From positions 5,501 through 33,391 of the forward strand of contig SZWC01018848.1 of NCBI GenBank assembly GCA_023375785.1: a stretch of 27,891 nt of DNA, in the 5' to 3' direction. Position 1 is the stretch's first letter. Every line of letters begins with the position of its first letter. A program made the translations under genes and the position numbers. Origin of the DNA: Penium margaritaceum. Lineage: Eukaryota; Streptophyta; Zygnematophyceae; Desmidiales; Peniaceae. A model generated the notes under the pieces. The model was not told where the DNA came from and did no database searches. It worked only from the letters and a program-made list of their open reading frames with translations. Positions 18,796 to 27,486 of this stretch are shown here, in pieces.

Positions 18796-20653
18796 GAATA
18801 TTGATGGATGGATTTATGGGTAGAGGACCAGTCAAACATGTGGACAGACAAGTGGAAATATGACCAATGGGCGTTCCGCCCACTTGGTTGACAGGACGGA
18901 AAGGTGATTGGTTATGTACTCAGCCAGGTGGGTTCTGGAGATGCTGGCAGTTGTTACAAAAGCAGCCATTGCAACGAGGAGGGAAATAGCATAAAGGCTA
19001 GGTGGTCCACCATCGCTGAGGAAGTGAAGCCCGCCGCACGCACCTGTGCACATGTGCTGCAGGGCCAGGCTGAGGTGGACTTTTATTGGACCAAATATCT
19101 TTATCATCATTCATTCCCAGACAGAGGATTTGCAGCCACAGAGCAAATTATTGGGCCTTTGATGCTTCCTAGTGTCAGTGCCGCCACTGGCACCAGGGCA
19201 AAGAGAAGAGCTATAGCAAGGACCTGGGAACCATTACCATCTGACCCAAAAAGATTTTGCCCTTATTGTGGTAGAAAGTCTTTGGCGAGTAAGTACCAAA
19301 AGTCCATGGTTCTGCTGTCCTTCCACTGTCATGTGCACTGAGAGACCCATGCAACAAAACTAACACATCCCTTCCATAATGGATGCGAGGCCACAAATGC
19401 TGAGGGCAGCTCCATTGAATGAGCCACCATGACCGTGGTATCCCACAATGTGATGAAAGGACGGATGTACAGCAGCCAGTTCCGCATTTTCATCAGCACC
19501 CTGTGAATGCCACACATCTGTCAGTATTGGGTGAAAGAGGTTAAGCTTGATACACCTGACGACAGCTACTGCGGTGGTGGTGGCTATGTTGGCAGCGGAG
19601 GAATTGTTGTGTTCCCAAGCATCTTCCAAGCTCCCTCGAATTGTTGTGAACAGCTCCCTCGAGGCAGCGTCAGCACAAGCACAGTGGTGGATAGATCTTT
19701 GTTAGAAAGTGGAGATGGGCTGTGTGTTCAAGTGTCATGCCGCCCTGTGTGTGACAAGAGAGTTCCTTCCTTGATCACTAACTCTGCAGTGGAGTTCTGT
19801 TCAAACACTTATCCCGTCAGTGTCAATGACAAGTAGCGATTCTCCTTTAGACTGTCGCAAAGTCTCGACATGTCCACAACTGCTAGTTACAACTGTGGAC
19901 ATGCACAAGGTTCGAGCCACTGGGCAAGGCAGCCGAGGTTGCAAAGTTGGCAAAGTATAGCTTTGCACCACGGAGATACCGATGCATGTTCCCCCTAGCA
20001 CATGAGACCATGATATGCTGGGGGAACCAGCTGTAGGACTAAATTGCTTGCCTGTCAGAGATTTGTCTAGAGTGTGGGATGCAGCATTGCCTGCTTGAAG
20101 CCCACAAGCGCTTGACTCACCATGCTGTAATTGCTCGAGCGAAGCGTGTCAGAAATTGGAGTTCCAACTTGGCTTGACAGGTCTTTTGGTTTTCAGCTTT
20201 GTTGATTGCAAGTTCTAGAACCAAGCATGCACTTTCTGGTCACCGCACGCCATGTGAGCAGACTTCAGGCAAGATTATAAGATAGTCACGTTTTCAAAGA
20301 GAATAACGGCGTTGTACATTAGTTTTGTGGGCATGGACATTATCTGACAAGCTATAATGTTACTCGCAAGCTTTCCAACACAGCAAACCGCGTGCGATTC
20401 TGTGAACCGTAGCTCCCGCTACGTCCGCCAAGGCACAGCACACCAATTCAGCCGCTCAGTTAGCGGTACATGTTGTGCCTGCTCGCCGACACGCCTTCAT
20501 ACATCAAGGACCCATTAAAAATGTCTCCTTGAAGGCGCAGGTGACCCTTCACGTCGTGGCGGTGCCCCCCCGCTGTTGGGGTTTTCTCTGATGAGTTAGA
20601 TTTCGGGTTTGGTCTTGGGGTTTGATGGGGTTCGAAATTTTTCCGGAAACCTG
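18796..20653. other. Unassigned stretch with two unassigned open frames
   Basis: No gene is firmly supported. A plus-strand frame at 18904-19341 encodes about 145 residues ending with RFCPYCGRKSLASKYQ, a possible CxxC pair, but there is no family match or gene context. A minus-strand segment at about 19365-19500 follows an AG (19501-19502) and gives GHGGSFNGAALSICGLAS, which could be an exon of the minus-strand beta-helix-like gene. I cannot confirm a donor site. A Gly-rich plus frame at 19560-19610 is probably its antisense shadow or chance. Confidence 0.25.
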
Positions 20654-20971
20654 CAGTCCAAAATTGGACTGTCTCTGTGCAGCAAACTGTGCTAAGTCCC
20701 CTAGTAACAATCTGTATTACTAGATCCGGAGAAAAAAAGATCCGCCAGATGACTTTGCAGTCATCCGGTAGATCCATTTTTCCCCGTCTTGGCTTTGTTA
20801 CTTATGTTGTTACTCCCGTTTTCTTCCGGTTGCAGGTTTTGGCTGTCTTTGCTGCCCACACCCTTACTTTGAGAGCCCGCAACTTCCTTGATACTCAATC
20901 TACCTTGATAAAAACGGGGTTTTTTTGCCCTTGAGCCCGAATTAGAACGCCCATTTTAAAAAACGGGCGTT
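20654..20971. repeat. Second hairpin cluster
   Basis: Several inverted repeats follow one another: CAGTCCAA/TTGGACTG (20654-20661 with 20664-20671), CTAGTAA/TTACTAG (20701-20707 with 20717-20723), GATGACT/AGTCATC (20748-20754 with 20759-20765), and a 12-bp stem with one mismatch, AACGCCCATTTT with AAAACGGGCGTT (20946-20957 with 20960-20971). The style resembles the array at 6129-6723, with shorter stems and an AT-richer sequence. No ORF is supported. Confidence 0.65.
20906..20958 (+). repeat. Diverged direct repeat, left copy
   Basis: The words TGATAAAAACGGGG ... GAGCCCGAATTAGAACGCCC ... ATTTTA recur in the same order at 21292-21345 (TGATGAAAACGGGA ... GGCCCGAATAAAACGCCC ... ATTTTA). The spacing between copies is about 385 bases. 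This could be a pair of degenerate terminal repeats or a segmental duplication. Confidence 0.5.
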
Positions 20972-20999
20972 TTTACTCGGGCGTTTCCCGTTCTTTCCA

Positions 21000-21055
21000 G
21001 GGGGGGGGGTCGAACCTGGGCCTCCCAGTTCACGATTCCCACCTCAGAAAAAAAA
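21000..21055 (-). repeat. Possible SINE/tRNA-like box B region
   Basis: On the minus strand GGGAGGCCCAGGTTCGACCC reads like the TPsiC-arm side of a tRNA, with box B GGTTCGACCC (plus 21007-21016) and the GGGAGGYCC lead seen in the SINEs at 17815 and 22185. No convincing box A or full cloverleaf was found, so it is a fragment at best. The plus strand starts with ten G (21000-21009). Confidence 0.3.
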
Positions 21056-21243
21056 AAGGGGGGCAGGGTGGATGTGTGGTTGACAATGAGTGATTTGATG
21101 TGACTGAAACATGAAGGAGGAGGACAATGGGTTGTTCATTGTTTTGTATGTATGTTGCAAGAGAGTGGTTGCATACCTCTGTTTTTACACCCCTCAAAAC
21201 AATCACTCCCACTGATTTTCCCCCCTCTTTTTGCCTCCCTTTA

Positions 21244-21293
21244 CCCCCCCCCCCCCCCCCCCCCCACACAGACCACCCGTTTTGGGTGGTCTG
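21244..21293. repeat. Poly(C)22 followed by a perfect 10-bp hairpin
   Basis: A run of 22 C (21244-21265) is followed by CAGACCACCC, loop GTTTT and GGGTGGTCTG (21269-21293), a perfect 10-bp stem. It lies directly before the right copy of the diverged direct repeat (21292-21345). Confidence 0.85.
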
Positions 21294-21345
21294 ATGAAAA
21301 CGGGATTTTCACCACTCACATGGCCCGAATAAAACGCCCATTTTA

Positions 21346-21920
21346 TTCAGCCGAATTAATTCGGTGCCTGAATAAAATCAAGGTAGTACTCAATGGATTC
21401 CGGCAATTGAAGTTGCGCCGAATTCGTCAACTCGTCACCGTTCAAGAACATCCATCCAATCTGGTGCACTCTAGAAGCCGCTAGAGCAAAATATGAGGAT
21501 TTTTCTCTCTCGGGCAGCTCATCGGCGCCTCCCAACATCGTGTATGCAGAGGTGCAATTTACGACAAAGTGCATCCCCACTGTAGGTATTCGGATCCAGT
21601 GTGCGGCTGTTGGATACTACAATGTGACACATGGCAAGGGAGCCCATTTAGGAGAAGGTGGCACCCAAGGCTAAGGGGGTCAGGGCTCAGGTGCATTGGT
21701 GCTCTTGCACCTTCGTGGGGTCAAGCCTATGTTCATTGGTGTCTTGTTAGGGAGTCTCCCCGCTGAGGTGTCAGACTCCTCACTGTGTTTGAGCTGGCGG
21801 CATAACTCTTTGTCTCTTGTGCGAGTTTGTGTTCCCTTTCTTTCTTGTGTTCATCAATTGAATCATTCTTTCACACTCCAAACAAAAGATGGAAGGGCGG
21901 ACAGACAGACGAACCAACAG
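21346..21920. other. Unassigned stretch, no supported gene
   Basis: No gene is supported. It contains CCGAATTAATTCGG, a 14-base palindrome, at about 21353-21366, and an AGGTGC/GCACCT inverted pair near 21690. Confidence 0.4.
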
Positions 21921-22150
21921 AACAAGAGAGGGATAGGCTTCACCTATCCCAATGGCATGGGTGCATGGCTCCGACATAGGAGGCCAGGGTTCAGGTCCAG
22001 ATGTGGAGACTTTGCCTAGGGCGCTTTGTGCTGGGCTGGCCAGGGCTTGAGGTCCAAATTCAGCAACTGCCTTGGGGGCCTACGGTGCCGGTAGGATGGC
22101 AACGCTGGCTAGAACCCCACCACCAAGAAAAGAAAAACTTAAAACAAGAG
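21921..22150 (+). mobile_element. Probable SINE copy S3
   Basis: A degenerate Pol III-like segment: GGAGGCCAGGGTTCAGGTCC around 21980-21998 resembles the GGGAGGYCC plus box B region of the other SINEs, and a second GAGGTCCAAATTC occurs near 22050. The 3' end is A-rich (AAGAAAAGAAAAACTTAAAA). AACAAGAGAGGGA at 21921 and AACAAGAGGAGG at 22143 could be diverged target duplications. Box A is not clear. Confidence 0.35.
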
Positions 22151-22400
22151 GAGGTCCCTTCTTCTAGTCCCATGGCTGTATTCACTGCCTGGCGCAGTGG
22201 ATACAAACTTTGCACTTCAATTGCTCTGGGTGGGGAGGTCCCTTGTTCTAGTCCCATGGCTGGAAAAAAACAGTCAGCATGCAGTGGGCGGCTACTACTC
22301 TTCCGCCCTTGGTCCTCAGGATGGCACCTGTCCTCCGACCCCTCTACCCCCTGACCCCCGTCCATCTGATACTGAAAGGATTGAGGGGAAAAAAAAAAAC
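22151..22400 (+). mobile_element. tRNA-derived SINE, partly dimeric (copy S2)
   Basis: The full monomer has box A TGGCGCAGTGG (22190-22200) and box B GTTCTAGTCCC (22245-22255). It ends in ACTGAAAGGATTGAGGGG and ten A (22390-22399). Just upstream, GAGGTCCCTTCTTCTAGTCCCATGGCTG-like sequence (22151-22178) repeats the segment at 22236-22263 with one difference. A partial monomer therefore lies in front of the complete one, giving a 1.5-mer. It shares box A and tail with copy S1. Confidence 0.6.
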
Positions 22401-22499
22401 AAGAGAGAGAGGGACCGGCTAGCACACATCCTGGTAGATGGATAACCTGGCACACATACAAGAACATGAGCTTAATGAATGCTTCACATACAACGATGG

Positions 22500-23247
22500 A
22501 CAGCTGGACTAATGGGCGGATGAGCTGCTAGGGACAAATGGTTGGACGGACAAAGGGGCGGACAAGCAGCTGTACAAATCGAACGGGGGAACAGCTGTCA
22601 GGTGGACAGACTGGAAAAATGAGCTCGTGGACAGATGGAAGGATGCACGAACGGACGAGCAGATGGGGAACCAGACAGAAGGAATGATGGATGGACAGAT
22701 GAATGAAAGGGTGGTTAGATGCATGCAAAAACACACACACAAAAGGACTACGGAACGGCAGCTGAAAGTATGGATGGATGGAGAGTCAGGTCAGAAGGAC
22801 AGAGGGCCAGAAGGACATCAAGGTGGATAGATGGACGGACAAACAGAGAGACAGACAGACAGCAACTTGGATGGATGAACGGACAGACGAACGGACAATA
22901 AAATTGATGGCTGGAGGGACAGACGGATGAGCACAACATAAGGTGGACTGACAAAAAATTAGGAATGCGGACAGAAGGGTGGACAGTAAGACTGACAGAT
23001 GGTCAGATACACTGATGAACAGATGGATGAGCGGAAGGATGGACAGGCAAGTGAAATGACAAGCAAGTGGACGAGTAGATGGACTGGCTGGATTGATGGC
23101 CGGATGGATGGACGAACAGGTGGATGGATTGGCGGATAAATGGACTGATGGACAAGTAAACGGACTGATGGACGTGCAAACACGTGGCTGGACTGGTATG
23201 GACAAACGTAGACGTGAACAGACGTAGAGATGGACAACTAAGGAGTG
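22500..23247. repeat. Degenerate GGAY/GATGGACGGACA minisatellite
   Basis: About 750 bases consist of imperfect tetranucleotide-based units (GGAC, AGAC, GATG, GGAT) on the plus strand, such as GATGGACGGACAAACAGAGA. Conceptual minus-strand translations give Cys/Pro/Ser/His-rich strings that are artefacts of the repeat. The block continues briefly after LINE copy B (25778-25802), so B inserted into it. Confidence 0.85.
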
Positions 23248-23264
23248 AGAAGAACAGATATGGA
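23248..23264. repeat. Target-site duplication of copy B, left
   Basis: AGAAGAACAGATATGGA is repeated exactly at 25761-25777, on either side of LINE copy B (17 bp). Confidence 0.92.
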
Positions 23265-25760
23265 TATACCCTGCCTTTTCATCAGCCCCACACAGACCGC
23301 TCTGGCGCGGTCGACGGACTAGCTCCCGCAGCCAGGCCTACCCTGACCTTCGCTCCGTCGACAGCGTCATCCTCGAGCGCTGCGCCCGTTTTGAGGCAGG
23401 TGATTGGGCCGGGCTCTTGGATGAGGCCTGTGCCTCAGTGCGCCCCGCCCAGCGAGCTTGGGTGGCAGCCCGTCCATTCACGCGACAGGCTGCGGCAGAG
23501 CAGGGTGAGGAGGGGGCGAGAGCTCGCGAGTGCGCGGCCAGTATGGTACACGCTGGGGCATTATCGAGGGCGATACAGCAGTTTGAGGGGCATCCACCAG
23601 CAGCAGGTACGGCCTCGACCTTGGCTGCTCTCAGAGAGCGGCATCCACCCGCCACGGTGCCCATCCCGGCGTGGGTCCACTCCTTCACGACACCAGGGGG
23701 TGGAGCGGCTGGGGTGACGGAGGAGATGATAGAGGAGGCGCTGCAGGATGCGCCTCGGGGCTCGGCGGCAGGTCCCCTTGGTCTCACTATGGACCTGCTC
23801 CGTGACCTGGCCTTGGATTCACCGGCGTGCATGGAGGGCGTGGGAGGGGTCATACGAGCCATGCTAGATGGGGCCATGCCAGCAGAGGCGGCGACGTGCA
23901 TGGGTCGGAGCAGACTCATCCCTATCTTGAAGGGAGCTACAGAGGCGGAAGGGGTCCGGCCGTTGGCGGTTGGTGAGGTGTGGGTCCGGCTCGCTGGCCG
24001 ACTCCTCCTCCTACGGGACAGGAACCGCTTGCACCGGGCACTTCAGCCTCACCAGTTCGGCGTAGGCGTATCGGAGGGGGTGGGGGTGCTGGTTCGTGGG
24101 GTGCGTGCCATCCTCTCGGCCAACCCTGACTTCTGGCTGCTTCGACTCGACGTCCGCAACGCCTTCAACGAGGTGGAGCGGGCAGCGGTGTTTGAGGCGG
24201 TGAGAGATCGGGGTCTTGGCATGTGGATCCCGTTCCTGCGACAGTTCTACACCACCCCGACGCAGCTTCTCTTCTTCGGTGTCAGCGCACCGGCAGTGCT
24301 GGAGAGTGCCTGAGGTGTACGCCAGGGTGATCCCCTGGGCCCTGCCTTGTTCGACCTTGCTCTGGCACCAGTGCTCGAGGCAGGCTCCCAGGTGCTGACG
24401 CTGGCTCGAGGGGAGCAGCGAGGCCACGTGGGGGCCTATCAGGACGACGCGACGGTGACGGCCCCCCCACAGCCCCTGGCGGCAGCCTTCTCCTCCATGG
24501 TTGCGGCAGCGGCACTACGTGGCCTACACATCCAGCCACGGAAGTGCCTCCTATTGCGTCGGACGGAGGCGGAGGTGCCCCAGGTGCTCTCTGGGCTTCC
24601 GTGTCGACGGGACGGTGTGGTGCTGCTGAGGTGCCCGGTGGGCAACGCTGCTTTCCGGGCATCATGGTCAGAGGGATGGCTACAGGAGCAGCTGCGTGGG
24701 CTGCCGCAGGTGAGCCAGATGGTGGAGGTGCAGGCGGCTATGACCTTGCTACGCCTGTGCATCATCCCCCGGGTGGACTTCTGCGTGCGGGCGCTCCCGC
24801 CTGAGGAGCATTGGCTGGAGATGTTGCATCGCTTCGACCAGGCCATTTGGGACGCAGTTTTACGCCTCCTACAGATTGCACAGGCCCAGGAGGTGGGGTC
24901 GGTGTCCTTCGAGCTGCAGCGTCTGGCTCGATGGCAGCTGCAGCTGCCATTCGCCGACGGGGGGGGTGGCCTGTTGGGAGCGAGAGACCGGGCTCCTTTT
25001 GCCTACGCCTGCTCCACAGGGAGTCTTCTGCCGGCTCTCACCAACGAGTTCACTCCCTTCCTTCCATCGGATGGCGCGCTGCAGCACTTGGCACCTGGGT
25101 GGGACCTGGTGGAGGAGGAGCTTCCCAGGCCGGTGTTTGCGACCCTGCCTACCTTGGAGGCGCTGCAGCAGGGCGTACAGCCGGGGCTGTACCAGCGGAT
25201 GTGCAGACAGTGGTACTCGTTTCGGCGGGAGGGGTGGATTGCGGCGTGCGGCCGTCTGGCGCAGAGANATGCGCCCTCTTGCATGGGAGACCTTGGGCGG
25301 CATGGGCGACCACTTTTGGTCCTTCTTGGCCCGCCTCGCCAGGATCTGCCTGGCACGTGGGCCACGACGGTGCTCTGCAGAGGTGTTCGAGCGCTGGGCC
25401 CAGCGTGCTGTGGCCATCGTGGCGCAGCGGGTCTCCATCGCTGGGGTGCGCAGCCAGTGCGCGGCCATCCGTTTCTACAGTGTCGTGCATCGCGCGGCGG
25501 CGGATGACCGTCCGGAGGGAGAGGATCTTCCGTTGTTACATTGCGTGGGGCTGCCACTTGCCCTAGGGCTATCCGCTCTGTGTTCTGTTGAACCGGTCTT
25601 TGCCGGTACCTAGTTCACCCCTTTCTATCTCTGTCTCATTCCCACCGTCCATGTGCCGTTGGTGGCGGCGTCACTTTTTATACCCCGTAGATGTGCCGGT
25701 GCAGGGGCGGCTTGCATGATTTCCACTTCTATAAATTAATTTGATCCAAAAAAAAAGAAA
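23265..25760 (+). mobile_element. LINE copy B, recent 5'-truncated insertion
   Basis: The element starts at 23265 inside an open coding frame, so it is 5'-truncated. It ends with the 3' UTR core GTGCCGTTGGTGGCGGCG (25653-25670) and A9GAAA (25748-25760). Exact 17-bp duplications at 23248-23264 and 25761-25777 mark it as one target-primed insertion into the GGAY minisatellite. It is GC-rich compared with its surroundings. Of all copies here it is the least decayed in the RT region, so it is probably the youngest. Confidence 0.92.
23267..25613 (+). pseudogene. Reverse transcriptase polyprotein of LINE copy B, near-intact RT
   Basis: The frame is open from the element's first bases. YPDLRSVDSVILERCARFEA leads into GDWAGLLDEA (A: GDWAGLVEEA). 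RT motifs are FWLLRLDVRNAFNEVE (24131-24178), GVRQGDPLGP (24314-24343) and YQDD (24437-24448) with both catalytic Asp kept. The only break in the RT is TGA at 24311-24313, where copy A has TGC (Cys), directly before GVRQGDPLGP. The linker follows: LLRLCIIPRVDFCVRALPPE, then GLYQRMCRQWYSFRREGW. At the ambiguous base 25268 the frame changes and about 500 bases found in copy A (late linker and the endonuclease-like region) are missing. The new frame resumes with PLAWETLGGMGDHFWSFLAR and QRVSIAGVRSQCAAIRFYSV and ends with TAG at 25611-25613. Confidence 0.85.
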
Positions 25761-25777
25761 AGAAGAACAGATATGGA
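25761..25777. repeat. Target-site duplication of copy B, right
   Basis: Exact second copy of AGAAGAACAGATATGGA, directly after the A-rich tail. Confidence 0.92.
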
Positions 25778-25836
25778 CAGACACATGCACATACTGATGG
25801 ACAGGAGGGATCGGACCAACCAGTGGAAAAACCTAC

Positions 25837-26065
25837 CTGAGCCAAGCCGGGGCACAATGCACAGGTAGTGGGCTTTGCAATGGGATGGTGAAATCCAAAA
25901 ATGCACTGCCTGCACTGCGACTGACAGGTGTAGCCTGGCAGGCAGTCAGTGCATGAACGTGAGTCGTCGAAAAACGTGTTGCAACGGCACGACGGAGACC
26001 GGTAGACCGGGTCCAGCACGCACTTCCCATGTCCATAGCAATCACCGTCACATCCAGAACAGCCT
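25837..26065 (-). CDS. Cys-rich EGF-like exon of a minus-strand gene
   Basis: The minus strand encodes GCSGCDGDCYGHGKCVLDPV, then SPSCRCNTFFDDSRSCTDCL, PGYTCQSQCRQCIFGFHHPI and CALCPGLAQ. The CxGDCxGHGxC start and regular cysteine spacing resemble an EGF-like module followed by ephrin-receptor-like Cys pairs, typical of secreted or cell-surface proteins. The borders are good: 3' splice site GGTCTGCAG|AGGCTG (acceptor AG at 26066-26067) and 5' splice site GCTCAG|GTAGGT (25831-25836). LINE copy B and its minisatellite target begin about 60 bases downstream, in the intron. It probably belongs with the beta-helix exon at 27487-27817; that link is inference. Confidence 0.6.
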
Positions 26066-26920
26066 CTGCAGACCATCGAGGGTGAGGAAGTTGAGAAAGA
26101 TAGTGTTAAGTCGAAGTTGCCAGAGGCCTTCAACTCCCCATCACATCACTCATGTATGGCTCTGCATATGTTTTTTGGATGCCACAAGAGCACAGGACGA
26201 GCAAGAGCTTGTCCTTGGCAATGAATGCATCCTCATTTTGTCAAGTTGTAGACAGAACTCCGTCATTGAGTATCGCAGGAACAGAGTGAGGCAAGCTTTG
26301 CATACCCCAAAGTCAGTCTCCTCTGAGGTTCTGCTTGCTGTCCGACAAGAGCAAAGCATTGCAGAGGCACATGGATTGACTCTGCACAATGTCCCAGAGC
26401 ACGCGCCTCGGGTGCAATGCACATAGCTGCCACACAGCACCACAGTAGCAGCAACATGAGACGGTACACCTGTAGTGCAATGTGTTGTGGTGCAATGTGG
26501 TGCAGTTCACTGCATGGCCGGGCAGTGGAATGGAACAGAATGTGCCCTTCCTCGGAACATTTTGTTGACCACAGTAGAGTGCAGTGACATGGGAGGGTCG
26601 GGATCAAGATTGGGATCAACAGGATCAAGATCAACCTTTAAGGGGGTTTGCGAGGATCGATGGATCAAGGAGCAGATCCGAGGGTGGGTGGGAGTGGGGG
26701 GGGGGGGGAAGTAGTCTCGCCAAAGTAGCAGTTTTCAAGTAATATGCAATATTAAAACATTAAGGAACATCATATTACTCCCTTGACTGCATCAATGCCA
26801 ATTTCATTGACCGGGTCCACACCCTATGATTGGTTGGGTGCAACTCCCCCATCCTCTTTCCCCTGTGGACTTGGCCAGAAAATAAACTTAGGCTGCCCCC
26901 ACAATCCGTTTTCGCACAAC
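26066..26920. other. Unassigned stretch, probably intronic
   Basis: No exon is firmly supported. A Cys-containing minus-strand frame at 26150-26443 lacks convincing splice borders. A repetitive patch with TGCAATG/GGTGCA words lies at about 26470-26530, and a run of 13 G at 26696-26708. Confidence 0.35.
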
Positions 26921-26967
26921 TTTTTTAATAGAGAGAAGAGATGCCACCGCGGACCGGCACAAGCGGA
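26921..26967 (-). mobile_element. LINE-family 3'-terminal scrap (copy L)
   Basis: Read on the minus strand, GCTTGTGCCGGTCCGCGGTG followed by GCATCTCTTCTCTC and an A-run matches the last ~45 bases of the family 3' UTR (compare copy F 13538-13610 reversed and copy K 27300-27350). It is an extremely truncated copy or part of a rearranged insertion with copy K. Confidence 0.5.
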
Positions 26968-27009
26968 GACAACGGGAATGACTGGGGAAACTGCAGAAAA
27001 ATGAGGACA

Positions 27010-27352
27010 GCGCCTCTCCATTGTCGGAGAGGCGCAATGCGGAGTGATCTGAGACTTTGGCCTGTGGCGAGCGGTTTTTTGACTTGTCTCTGGGCTCAGA
27101 ATCAACTGCCCCGTCGCCGAGGCCGTGGCCCATGGGGCCCTATGCGTTCCCAAAGGATCTCTCCTACACGAATCCTTTGGAAAGGTGTGAAAGTCTCCTG
27201 AAATTTTCAACATTCAACTCTCTTTCTTTGCCGTCTTCTTCCATCCTATTGTGCCGTGGGTGGCGGAATTACCCCATTTTGACGCCACTCTCTTTCTTTG
27301 CCCATGTGCTTGTGTCGGTCATAGCAGCCTCTCATCTTTCTGCTGAAAAGGA
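27010..27352 (+). mobile_element. LINE-family 3' fragment (copy K)
   Basis: The segment starts with CTCTCCATTG and GACTTTGGCCTGTGG, matching the IAGIRQQC..RDFGL region of copies A and D. It continues through a degraded C-terminal block (RPWPMGPYAFPKDLSYTNPL), then the 3' UTR core GTGCCGTGGGTGGCGGA (27251-27267) and a GCTTGTGTCGGTCATAGCAG tail ending near CTGAAAAGG. Its start forms a perfect 9-bp hairpin, GCGCCTCTC/GAGAGGCGC (27010-27018 with 27027-27035). It lies head-to-head with copy L in what is probably an intron. Confidence 0.65.
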
Positions 27353-27486
27353 GTCGTGCAATTTAAGGGGGGTTTGGGGCATGCTTTCAGATTCCGAGTG
27401 GCAGAGTGTTCAGCAGCGCCTGTGAGGGCCCTTGTGGAAGGAAGGTTGTGAGAAGAGCTCAACCTGGGTTTTGGGGAAGCACTCAC

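Noticed and set aside
18904..19341. 145-codon plus-strand frame with a CPYC pair
   Set aside because: No family match, no splice or promoter context, and a single CxxC; kept only as part of the unassigned stretch.
21000..21055. Intact tRNA gene on the minus strand
   Set aside because: Only the box B side is recognisable; no box A or acceptor stem pairing was found, so a SINE fragment is more likely.
22509..23237. Cys/Pro/Ser/His-rich minus-strand open frames
   Set aside because: They are translations of the GGAY minisatellite; low-complexity DNA without stops explains them fully.
26150..26443. Cys-containing minus-strand frame between the two better exons
   Set aside because: It sits where an exon could be, but I could not find a convincing acceptor and donor pair, and the Cys pattern matches no module.
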